64,000 nucleotides of DNA from Pseudomonas fluorescens. Lineage in GTDB: Bacteria > Pseudomonadota > Gammaproteobacteria > Pseudomonadales > Pseudomonadaceae. The position numbers and the translations under genes are program-made. Of this stretch, positions 57,063 to 64,000 are shown piece after piece. Positions within the stretch are counted from its first letter, which is position 1. Each line of letters opens with the position of its first letter. The notes beneath the pieces are model-generated. The model had not been told where the DNA came from. It searched no databases and was given only the letters and a program-made list of their open reading frames with translations. Location of the stretch: assembly GCF_000968015.1 (NCBI RefSeq), contig NZ_LACH01000014.1, forward strand, positions 171,582 through 235,581, in the 5' to 3' direction.

Positions 57063-58376
57063 TTACATCGCGCCAGCAGTCGAGCAACTGCCAACTCTTG
57101 GCATCCGCGTCCCGAAGTATGCGGCACTGCTCACCCCCACAGCCCCCATCACCGCGCAGAAGATCACGCAGATCCATGGGCTCCACGGCATCAGACCGAT
57201 CAGCAACAACGGTGTGATACTCGCCCAGACGGCGTAGGCGATGTTGTAAGTGAAGGAAATCCCCGAGACACGAATCCGCGCCGGGAACAGGCTGACCATC
57301 ACCGACGGCACCGCGCCGACCACCCCACAACCAAGGCCGGCCACCGCATACGCCAGACCGATCCAGCTGCCACCGATGATCAGGCAGGTATAGAGCAGGC
57401 CGATGCCCAGTGGCAGCAGCAGGCTATAGAGCATCACCGTGCGCCAGGCGCCAATGCGGTCGACCAGCAACCCGGCGAGTACGCAGCCGATATTCAGAAA
57501 GACAATGCCCAAGGCACTCAGGGCGAAGGTGTGACTGGCGGTCATACCGAAGGTTTTCTGCATCATGGTCGGGGTGATCACCACGAACACCACCACCGCC
57601 GAGGTCAGTACGCAGGTGAGGATCATCGCCGGCAGCATGGCCAGACGGTGTTCACGCAAGACCGTGCGCAGCGGCAATTCGACGGCTGCAGCACGTTGTG
57701 CCTGCATGGCCATGAATACCGGGGTTTCGCTGAGCCAACGACGTAGCCAGACACCGATTACGCCAAACACGCCGCCCAGCAGGAACGGGTAACGCCAGGC
57801 GTAATCAAGGATTTCTGCCGGGGTGAACGCCTGAGCCAGAAAAGTCGCCGTCAGGGCGCCGATCAGATAACCAAACGTCAGCCCGGCCTGCAGGAAACCG
57901 AGGGCATAACCGCGATGCCCGACGGGTGCATGCTCGGCGACGAATACCCAGGCGCTCGGCACTTCGCCGCCCACCGCCGCGCCCTGAAGGATTCGCAGGG
58001 CCAACAGCAGCAGCGGTGCGAAATAACCGATTTGGGCGTAGGTCGGCATGATGCCGATCAGCAGGCACGGCAGCGCCATCATCAGGATGCTCAGGCTGAA
58101 GACCTTCTTGCGGCCCAATCGGTCGGCGAAATGCGCCATCAGAATCCCGCCCAACGGCCGCGCCAAATAACCGGTAGCGAAGATCCCGAAGCTTTGCAGC
58201 AGTCGCAACCACTCAGGCATTTCAGGCGGGAAAAACAGCTGGCTGAGGGTCAGGGCGAAAAATACGAAAATGATGAAATCGTAGATTTCCAGCGCGCCGC
58301 CAAGGGCCGCAAGACCGAGGGTCTTGTAATCCGAGCGGGTGAACGGCGCTGGGCGCGAGTGGATGTTGGCGGTCAT
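57063..58376 (-). CDS. MFS transporter, metabolite:H+ symporter (ProP/ShiA) type
   Basis: A 437-residue protein with 12 hydrophobic segments. The family blocks are GALEIYDFIIFVFFALTLSQLFFP near residue 26, the loop FADRLGRKKVFSLSI near residue 80 and GGEVPSAWVFVAEHAPVGHRG near residue 132. This is the MHS branch, which imports organic acids, betaine or shikimate. ATG 58376 gives MTANIHSRPAPF; an upstream start would add 20 residues including a false hydrophobic end. It is divergent from the fatty-acid transporter gene with a 201-base gap. Confidence 0.87.
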   Translation of the reverse strand: MTANIHSRPAPFTRSDYKTLGLAALGGALEIYDFIIFVFFALTLSQLFFPPEMPEWLRLLQSFGIFATGYLARPLGGILMAHFADRLGRKKVFSLSILMMALPCLLIGIMPTYAQIGYFAPLLLLALRILQGAAVGGEVPSAWVFVAEHAPVGHRGYALGFLQAGLTFGYLIGALTATFLAQAFTPAEILDYAWRYPFLLGGVFGVIGVWLRRWLSETPVFMAMQAQRAAAVELPLRTVLREHRLAMLPAMILTCVLTSAVVVFVVITPTMMQKTFGMTASHTFALSALGIVFLNIGCVLAGLLVDRIGAWRTVMLYSLLLPLGIGLLYTCLIIGGSWIGLAYAVAGLGCGVVGAVPSVMVSLFPARIRVSGISFTYNIAYAVWASITPLLLIGLMPWSPWICVIFCAVMGAVGVSSAAYFGTRMPRVGSCSTAGAM

Positions 58377-58577
58377 GAAAAGAACTCTGGCATAGGCAAA
58401 AAACCAAGGCGCCCATGGTCTACGCAAACACGCCAACGGACAACCCGTTAGACCAAAGTCCTAGACGCGTAAAACTTCAACACAAAATAGAACCGATTGT
58501 TTTACTGTTGCCACCTGTCTAGACGGGCCTTTACGGTCCTGAAGACCACAACAAACATAAAAATTCGAGGTACACCC

Positions 58578-59996
58578 GTGGCCGCTGATATCGAAGATAC
58601 CCGCTCCGCCCGCTTTGCCCTGCGCTGCTCAAGTTTTGCCGAACGCTGGTTCCCCGACTCCTGGGTGTTTGCCGCACTGGCGGTGATTATTGTCGCCGTG
58701 GCCACCCTGTTCATGGGCGCCAAACCCACCGACGCCGCCATGGCCTTCGGTGACGGCTTCTGGAGCCTGATCCCGTTCACCATGCAGATGGCTTTCGTGG
58801 TGATCGGCGGTTATGTGGTCGCCAGCTCGCCACCGGCGGTGAAACTGATCGACCGGCTGGCGCGGATCCCGAAAAACGGCCGCTCGGCCGTGGCCTGGGT
58901 TGCGTTGATCTCCATGGTCGCTTCGCTGCTGAACTGGGGGCTGTCGCTGGTGTTTGGCGGTTTGCTGGTGCGCGCCCTCGCCCGCCGTACCGATCTGAAA
59001 ATGGACTACCGTGCGGCCGGTGCTGCCGCCTATCTGGGTCTCGGCGCGGTGTGGGCCTTGGGCCTGTCCTCGTCCGCCGCGCAATTGCAGGCCAACCCGG
59101 CCAGCCTGCCGCCGTCGATTCTGTCGATCACCGGGGTGATTCCTTTCACGCAAACGATCTTTCTCTGGCAATCCGGCGTGATGTTGCTGGCACTGATCGT
59201 GATCTCGCTGATCATTGCCTACGCCACTGCACCCGGCCCGAACTCGGCCCGTGATGCAAAAGCCTGCGGCATCGATCCGAGCTTTAACCTGCCGCCATTG
59301 CAACCGCGCACGCGCCCCGGCGAATGGCTGGAGCACAGTCCGCTGCTGACGATTTTGCTGGTGCTGCTGGCGGCCGGATGGCTGTTCCATGAGTTCTCGA
59401 CCAAACCGGCGATCAGTGCGATTTCCGGGCTGAACACCTACAACTTCCTGTTCATCATGCTCGGTGCCCTGCTGCACTGGCGCCCGCGCAGCTTCCTTGA
59501 CGCGGTGTCCCGCGCGGTACCGACCACCACGGGCGTACTGATTCAGTTCCCGCTGTACGGCTCGATCGCGGCGCTGATGACTACCGTCAAAGGCACTGAC
59601 GCTCAGACGCTGGCTCACCACATCTCGACCTTTTTCGTACAAATCGCGTCCCACGACACCTACGCGCTGCTGATGGGCGTGTACTCGGCGATCCTCGGTT
59701 TCTTCATCCCGTCCGGCGGGGGCAAATGGATCATCGAAGCGCCGTACGTCATGCAAGTGGCCACCGACCTGAACTACCACTTGGGCTGGGCCGTGCAGAT
59801 CTACAACGCCGCCGAAGCGCTGCCGAACCTGATCAACCCGTTCTACATGCTGCCGCTGCTGGGTGTGCTCGGGTTGAAGGCGCGGGACTTGATCGGGTTT
59901 TCGTTCGTGCAACTTTTGGTGCACACGCCGCTGGTGCTGTTTCTGCTGTGGGCGCTGGGGACGACGCTGACGTATACGGCGCCGGTGATGCCTTAA
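58578..59996 (+). CDS. Short-chain fatty acid transporter (AtoE/TIGR00366 family)
   Basis: A 472-residue inner-membrane protein with about 12 hydrophobic segments. Family blocks are FGDGFWSLIPFTMQMAFVVI near residue 55, GLSLVFGGLLVRALAR near residue 120, YLGLGAVWALGLSSSA and, near the end, FFIPSGGGKWIIEAPYVM near residue 375. E. coli AtoE takes up short-chain fatty acids such as acetoacetate or butyrate. GTG 58578 behind a GAGG site is preferred. No acetoacetate-degradation genes are adjacent, so the substrate is uncertain. Confidence 0.88.
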   Translation: MAADIEDTRSARFALRCSSFAERWFPDSWVFAALAVIIVAVATLFMGAKPTDAAMAFGDGFWSLIPFTMQMAFVVIGGYVVASSPPAVKLIDRLARIPKNGRSAVAWVALISMVASLLNWGLSLVFGGLLVRALARRTDLKMDYRAAGAAAYLGLGAVWALGLSSSAAQLQANPASLPPSILSITGVIPFTQTIFLWQSGVMLLALIVISLIIAYATAPGPNSARDAKACGIDPSFNLPPLQPRTRPGEWLEHSPLLTILLVLLAAGWLFHEFSTKPAISAISGLNTYNFLFIMLGALLHWRPRSFLDAVSRAVPTTTGVLIQFPLYGSIAALMTTVKGTDAQTLAHHISTFFVQIASHDTYALLMGVYSAILGFFIPSGGGKWIIEAPYVMQVATDLNYHLGWAVQIYNAAEALPNLINPFYMLPLLGVLGLKARDLIGFSFVQLLVHTPLVLFLLWALGTTLTYTAPVMP

Positions 59997-60005
59997 TGTA
60001 AAAAA

Positions 60006-60027
60006 GGGCCGATATATCTATCGGCCC
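60006..60027 (+). terminator. Short hairpin after the fatty-acid transporter gene
   Basis: 9-base stem GGGCCGATA/TATCGGCCC with a 4-base loop, preceded by five A and followed by a pyrimidine-rich stretch (CTACTTCTTG). A weak terminator at best on the + strand. Confidence 0.55.
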
Positions 60028-60107
60028 CTACTTCTTGTTCGGTCTAGTCTGTTTCAGTATGTATGCGCCCCGCCTACGAGGCCCCACACGCTGAAAAGGA
60101 TCTGAGC

Positions 60108-61280
60108 ATGTTCAAATTCGCAGCATTCACCCTCGCGGCCCTCACCCTGAGTGCCGCCGCCCATGCCGATGTCGACCTGAAGCTGGGCAGTACCGAACGC
60201 GTCACCCGCCTGTTCGCCTATCCCAACAACTGCAACGTGATCTGCTTTCGCAACTGGACGCTGGAGCAAACGGTCGAGCATTACCTGACCCAAAGCGTGC
60301 AGCGCGATGGTTACAGCGCGGCGAAAGTGCTGGTCAAAACCGATAACCATCAGCTCTACGCCGAAATCAGCGGCGTCCCCCACGGCTATGAAAAACCGTT
60401 GGCGGCGTTACTCGATGCCGGTGATCTGGCCTATACCGGCGCCAGCAAGCTGAATGCCGATGGCAAGTGGGCTTACAGCTGGTATCTGTTCCTGCCACTG
60501 GGCATGGCTCTGGAAAACCGTAAAAGCGTTGAACTGTTGCACTTCCCACCCGACTATTCGTTGACCCAGGCCCAGGATTACCTGCGATCCGCCACTACCG
60601 ATCGCTGGGCCACACTGCTGACTATCAACGGAATTGCGGCCGAGCAGACTCCGGGCTACCAGACCATCATCGACATCGCACCGATTGCCGCACCGTCCAA
60701 CGCCGGCAAGGATCTGGAAGGCGTCTACGACTACTTCAAGGACTACCAGACCACCATGGTCAAGCAACTCAGCCAGAACGCCAGTGGTGAGGCGTTGCCG
60801 ATGGTCGCCTTCGGCGCGCCGGTGCGTAACTGGATCAAGCAGCAATACGGGCCGACCGTGAACGTGCTGGGCTTGGTCAGCATCAGTCCGAGCGACGGGG
60901 TGAAAGTGCCAGTGCTGGGTTCCAACCACCCAAGCTACATTTGGTACGCCGCCGACCCGGAAAGCTATACCGGCAAAGATGCCCAGGCCAAGGCCGACGC
61001 GGCGGGCCTTAAAGTCATGGGGCAGGATTTGAGTGCCGCGTGCTGGCAGGCCGCCATGGGCCGCCAACCGGACAGTAATCCCGACATTGAACTGAGAAGC
61101 TGCACCCAAACCTGGCAAGTGGCCCAGGCAGATAAAACCTGCGAGCTGTTCTATACCTCGATCCGCAACCTGACGCCTGAAAAAGCCGTGGCCAAGTGCG
61201 CGACGGCACCGATCAAATCTCAGCTCAAACAGCTGAAAGCTCCGGTACCCGAGACGGCGATTCCTGTCCCGCCCCTGTAA
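60108..61280 (+). CDS. Exported protein of unknown function
   Basis: A 390-residue protein with a signal peptide cut after AHA (about residue 20). The mature part has no membrane segment. It contains seven cysteines or so in two groups, NNCNVICFRNWTLEQ near residues 40-55 and SAACWQ, RSCTQTW, KTCELFY, AKCATA in the last 90 residues, which could form periplasmic disulfides. A Pro-rich end (PVPETAIPVPPL) closes it. I recognise no domain. ATG 60108 follows AAAAGGA. A strong hairpin follows the stop. Monocistronic. Confidence 0.75.
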   Translation: MFKFAAFTLAALTLSAAAHADVDLKLGSTERVTRLFAYPNNCNVICFRNWTLEQTVEHYLTQSVQRDGYSAAKVLVKTDNHQLYAEISGVPHGYEKPLAALLDAGDLAYTGASKLNADGKWAYSWYLFLPLGMALENRKSVELLHFPPDYSLTQAQDYLRSATTDRWATLLTINGIAAEQTPGYQTIIDIAPIAAPSNAGKDLEGVYDYFKDYQTTMVKQLSQNASGEALPMVAFGAPVRNWIKQQYGPTVNVLGLVSISPSDGVKVPVLGSNHPSYIWYAADPESYTGKDAQAKADAAGLKVMGQDLSAACWQAAMGRQPDSNPDIELRSCTQTWQVAQADKTCELFYTSIRNLTPEKAVAKCATAPIKSQLKQLKAPVPETAIPVPPL

Positions 61281-61287
61281 AACGATG

Positions 61288-61331
61288 AACGGCGGATCTA
61301 CTGTCATAACTGACAGTAGATCCGCCGTTTC
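61288..61331 (+). terminator. Long perfect hairpin terminator
   Basis: A perfect 19-base stem (61288-61306 and 61311-61329, AACGGCGGATCTACTGTCA and complement) with a TAAC loop, followed by CATTT. Placed 7 bases after the stop of the exported protein gene. Confidence 0.8.
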
Positions 61332-61424
61332 ATTTGCGAGAGGCTTGAATCGCACCCATGTGCTGCAGAGCTGACAGGATCGTCAGCTGAGGGAGGTCGC
61401 AGCACCCAGCCAACAAGGATCGTT

Positions 61425-61949
61425 ATGAAAACCCACGCCCTGCACGAGACGCTCGCAAAACCTCCCGATGGGATTTATCCATTTGCGGAGCTGCCCGTTC
61501 GCCTTGGATTCCCCTCCAGGGCCGACTTCGAGATTATCGACAACACCAATGGATCGGCGGCAGCCGTCGCAGTCCTTCGGGAATTTCCACGCATCAGCCG
61601 AATTTGTCGGGCTTCGGGGCATCTGCTGCCTTATCGGTGCCGGCATACCCGGCAACTGGCCCCTGGCATCCATGTCTACGACCCGCGCTTCTGCGGGCTG
61701 CTGCGACACTCCTGCGACCCAAACGTATTTCTCGACATGAGCGAGCTGTGGCTGTGGGCGCTGAAGGACATCAAAAAAGGCGACCGACTAACGATGGACT
61801 ACGCTTCCACTGAAGACAAACTCTTGCGTCAGTTCGCCTGCCAGTGCGGCTCGTTCGACTGCCGAGGCTGGATCACCGGCTACGATGAACCGCCGAACGC
61901 CGACGGCCAGTTGTTTCTGCAGCACTGGCGCCGGCGAAGTCTATGCTGA
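61425..61949 (+). CDS. SET domain-containing protein (putative protein-lysine methyltransferase)
   Basis: A 174-residue protein. The SET core includes LLRHSCDPNVFLDM near residues 90-103 (equivalent to the NHSCxPN motif that forms the pseudoknot and SAM site), then KKGDRLTMDYAST near residues 120-132 (the GDxLTxDY motif with the catalytic Tyr), and a post-SET cysteine cluster CQCGSFDCRGW near residues 141-151. This is a compact, complete SET plus post-SET unit, typical of eukaryotic histone methyltransferases but also known in some bacteria. The target is unknown. ATG 61425 has a weak AAGGATCG site. Convergent with the carbonic anhydrase gene, 6 bases apart. Confidence 0.85.
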   Translation: MKTHALHETLAKPPDGIYPFAELPVRLGFPSRADFEIIDNTNGSAAAVAVLREFPRISRICRASGHLLPYRCRHTRQLAPGIHVYDPRFCGLLRHSCDPNVFLDMSELWLWALKDIKKGDRLTMDYASTEDKLLRQFACQCGSFDCRGWITGYDEPPNADGQLFLQHWRRRSLC

Positions 61950-61955
61950 AGGGCG

Positions 61956-62600
61956 TTACAACGCGTCGACCGGACGCAGACGGTATTGCGGCGGCAATTG
62001 CTCGAAACCGCTGATGGTGGCGTTCAGGCTTTTCCAGCGACCGTCCTTGATGCCATAGATGCAGCCGTGAACAGACAGACTCTGCCCGCGGTGCCAGGCA
62101 TTTTGCACAATGCTGGTGTGCCCGACGTTGGCCACTTGCTGGATCACGTTGTATTCGCAGAGGCGGTCGACCCGCTCTTCTTCAGTGGGCAATTTGGCGA
62201 GTTCTTCGCGTTTTTCATAATAGAGATCGCGAATCGAGCGCAGCCAGCCGTCGATCAGGCCCAACTGACGGTCCTGCATCGAGGCGCGCACGCCGCCGCA
62301 GCCATAGTGGCCGGTAACGAGGATGTGTTTGACCTTCAGCACGTCGACCGCGTACTGAATCACCGACAGGCAGTTGAGGTCGGTGTGCAGCACCACGTTG
62401 GCCACGTTGCGGTGTACAAACAGATCGCCGGGCAGCATGCCGACGATCTCGTTCGCCGGCACCCGGGCGTCGGAGCAACCGATCCACAGGTATTCCGGGG
62501 TTTGCTGACGGGCCAGCTTGGCGAAGAAATCAGGATCTTCTTTGGTGATCGCGTCAGCCCAACGCTCGTTGTTATCAATCAGATCTTGTAATTCGTTCAT
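61956..62600 (-). CDS. can: Carbonic anhydrase, beta class
   Basis: A 214-residue zinc enzyme that interconverts CO2 and bicarbonate. The zinc ligands are in WIGCSDARVP (Cys, Asp, Arg dyad, near residues 40-45) and GHYGCGGVRA (His and Cys, near residues 97-107). Residue pattern and length fit the Can type of gammaproteobacteria. Its place just before rimI agrees with PA4676-PA4678. Confidence 0.95.
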   Translation of the reverse strand: MNELQDLIDNNERWADAITKEDPDFFAKLARQQTPEYLWIGCSDARVPANEIVGMLPGDLFVHRNVANVVLHTDLNCLSVIQYAVDVLKVKHILVTGHYGCGGVRASMQDRQLGLIDGWLRSIRDLYYEKREELAKLPTEEERVDRLCEYNVIQQVANVGHTSIVQNAWHRGQSLSVHGCIYGIKDGRWKSLNATISGFEQLPPQYRLRPVDAL

Positions 62601-62752
62601 GCAATGAAGCCTCGAGAATGATGCGCTTCTATGACAGACAACCTTCTGTCGGGGTCACGCGCCAGATGCAGAAACCCGGTTTTCCATGCCGGAGGAATTC
62701 TCAGCAGCCCAGGGGGTCCACCCTAGTAAGGCCTACAGTATGAGGAATTACC

Positions 62753-63157
62753 ATGACTGAATCACGACGTCCGTACGATGCGGTGCAACCCGAGCCCATC
62801 GATGACGACGAAGACCGCATGGGCTCGATGCATGAGCTGGATTTCGATGAGGAAGAACCCAGCGCCAAAATCGGCGACGAGCTGACGCAAACGGAGCGTG
62901 AACGCCTGATGCCTCGGGAACGCGTACGTGAAGCCGGCATGACCGGGGCCTCGACCGATGACCATGAGTCCACCGACGACGACATGAGCCCGGAAACCCT
63001 GATCCGTGAAGACGGCGCCCGGGACGCCCACGAAGCGGGTGAAGGTGGCCAGGCCGACTGGGATTTGAGCATTGTCGATGAAGACGACATTGGCGGTGGT
63101 AATGGGCTGGATGAAGAGGAACTGGCGCGGCGGGACCCGATGGACGGTAATCGTTGA
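62753..63157 (+). CDS. Highly acidic low-complexity protein
   Basis: A 134-residue protein rich in Asp, Glu and Gly and with hardly any aromatic residues after the first tyrosine, so largely disordered (EPIDDDEDRMG, DDHESTDDDMSPE, DEDDIGGGNGLDEEELARRD). No catalytic motif is visible although relatives are sometimes annotated serine kinase/phosphatase, a name I would not rely on. ATG 62753 is plausible. Monocistronic. Confidence 0.7.
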   Translation: MTESRRPYDAVQPEPIDDDEDRMGSMHELDFDEEEPSAKIGDELTQTERERLMPRERVREAGMTGASTDDHESTDDDMSPETLIREDGARDAHEAGEGGQADWDLSIVDEDDIGGGNGLDEEELARRDPMDGNR

Positions 63158-63181
63158 TCAATCTGTCTGAGAGGATCGGAA

Positions 63182-63269
63182 TGTAGGAGCTGCCGAAGGC
63201 TGCGATCTTTTGATTTTTGTTGTCGCACACAGGAAGATCAAAAGATCGCAGCCTTCGGCAGCTCCTACA
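63182..63269. repeat. Inverted repeat, TGTAGGAGCTG family
   Basis: Arms 63182-63219 and 63234-63269 read TGTAGGAGCTGCCGAAGGCT and complement, inner GATCTTTTGAT/GATCAAAAGATC. Same family as 6468-6562 and 32061-32150; convergent position. Confidence 0.9.
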
Positions 63270-63281
63270 CGGGATCGCTGT

Positions 63282-63734
63282 TCAATCCACCAAAGTGCAG
63301 GCCATTACAACGGCATCTTCCCGCCCGCCAACTGCCGGGTAGTAATCGCGCCGCCGACCAATCTCGTTAAACCCATAACGCTCATACAACTTGAACGCAC
63401 CACGGTTGCTGTCACGCACTTCCAGAAAACACTCCCGCGCCTTGGCGTCATACGCCCGGGACATCAAATGCTCCAGCAACGTCAAACCGAGGCCACGGCC
63501 CTGGTTTTCCGGTTTGACGGTGATGTTCAGCAGATGCGCTTCATCAAGGATGATCTGCACCACCCCGTGGCCGACCTGCTGCTGGCCTTCAAACATTAGC
63601 CAGATCTGATATTTACCCAGCCCATCGAGAAAAATCCCTCGAGTCCAGGGATGGCTGTAAGCCGCGTATTCGATTTTCAGTACAGCGTCCAGGTCCGCCT
63701 CGGTCATCGGGCGGAACGATACAGCGTCACTCAT
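63282..63734 (-). CDS. rimI: Ribosomal protein S18-alanine N-acetyltransferase
   Basis: A 150-residue GNAT enzyme that acetylates the N-terminal alanine of ribosomal protein S18. FRPMTEADLDAVLKIEYAAY at the N-terminus, the acetyl-CoA loop PENQGRGLGLTLL near residues 78-90 and SNRGAFKLYERYGFNEIGRRRDYY near residues 110-133 are the family blocks. The start overlaps the stop of the next gene by 8 bases, so they are co-transcribed. Confidence 0.93.
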   Translation of the reverse strand: MSDAVSFRPMTEADLDAVLKIEYAAYSHPWTRGIFLDGLGKYQIWLMFEGQQQVGHGVVQIILDEAHLLNITVKPENQGRGLGLTLLEHLMSRAYDAKARECFLEVRDSNRGAFKLYERYGFNEIGRRRDYYPAVGGREDAVVMACTLVD

Positions 63735-64000
63735 TCGATTCTTTCCAACGCGCCATCAGCCGACGCATGGCTTGCCAGACATCAGCCTTACGCTGTGGCT
63801 CTTCCATTAATAATTCCAGGCCCGGCAGGGCCCAGACCGAGCCCAGGCCTTCGACCTGAAGTTCACGGTTGAAGGATTCGGCGTTCGCCTCACCGGCGAA
63901 ACGCACCGCCGGCAGACCGATCAGCCACACGCAGACGCACGGTGCGTCTTCCAGCCGGGCCGAGAGAAAACCTTGCACGAAGTCGCGAGCCGCTTCCGGA
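63727..64000 (-). CDS. Gene upstream of rimI, 5' truncated by the window (PA4679-like, possibly DNA polymerase III psi)
   Basis: The last about 90 residues are visible (open to the window edge, starting PEAARDFVQGFL). The segment has a GLGSVWALPGLELL stretch and a helical, basic C-terminus. In P. aeruginosa the gene at this place is PA4679; I recall it being proposed as the psi subunit (HolD) of DNA polymerase III, but I cannot confirm that from this fragment. It overlaps rimI by 8 bases, as holD does with rimI in E. coli, which supports the idea. Confidence 0.6.
   Translation of the reverse strand, partial: PEAARDFVQGFLSARLEDAPCVCVWLIGLPAVRFAGEANAESFNRELQVEGLGSVWALPGLELLMEEPQRKADVWQAMRRLMARWKESNE

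Overview
The window is a contiguous chromosomal segment from a fluorescent Pseudomonas, most likely the P. fluorescens group. Evidence: high GC content, several families of extragenic palindromic repeats of the type containing GTGGGAGCGAGCTTGCTCGC, and a gene order that, from memory, follows the P. aeruginosa PA4640-PA4679 neighbourhood (mqo, hpt, upp, uraA, hemH, merR, phr, pagL, murI, moeB, prmC, prfA, hemA, TPR lipoprotein, lolB, ispE, tRNA-Gln, prs, rplY, pth, ychF, later can and rimI). There is no rRNA, insertion sequence, prophage or CRISPR array.

Layout. 1-8.3 kb: a partial GDT1-type membrane protein, an M48 lipoprotein protease, a double-Cache chemoreceptor, a small operon with a SRAP-family protein, an acyltransferase and a YajG-type lipoprotein. 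8.3-16.4 kb: malate:quinone oxidoreductase behind an unusually long leader, purine and pyrimidine salvage (hpt, upp, uraA), and ferrochelatase. 16.4-26.5 kb: a light-response region. It holds a renalase-like flavoprotein and then a long + strand operon: DUF523/DUF1722 protein, LitR-type MerR regulator, DNA photolyase, NTF2-like protein, SDR, FAD amine oxidase-like protein, DUF1365, cyclopropane/furan fatty-acid methyltransferase and DUF2878. Both transcription units are preceded by TRTACA-N12-TGTACA sites that match the operator described for the LitR homologue PplR1 of P. putida. 26.6-32 kb: pagL and the minus-strand hemA-prfA-prmC-moeB-murI operon. 32.2-39.2 kb: outer-membrane lipoprotein biogenesis (lolB), isoprenoid (ispE), tRNA-Gln, prs, rplY, pth and ychF.

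39.4-64 kb is more mixed: an AraC/GST/EamA module, a fosmidomycin-resistance-type MFS protein, a second chemoreceptor behind a hairpin-rich leader, tRNA-Met, an M14-like peptidase, a gamma-glutamyltransferase-family lipoprotein, a Fic protein with repeated upstream motifs, a di-Mop protein, D-Ala-D-Ala ligase, LysE and AraC, a BdlA-like PAS chemoreceptor, a second MFS transporter, a short-chain fatty-acid transporter, a bacterial SET-domain protein, beta carbonic anhydrase and rimI.

The most interesting part is the 16.4-26.1 kb region. In it one regulator, its probable operators, DNA repair (photolyase), pyridine-nucleotide repair (renalase) and a probable membrane-lipid modification pathway appear to form one photo-oxidative stress unit. 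All function assignments come from reading translated sequence and motifs; no database search was run.
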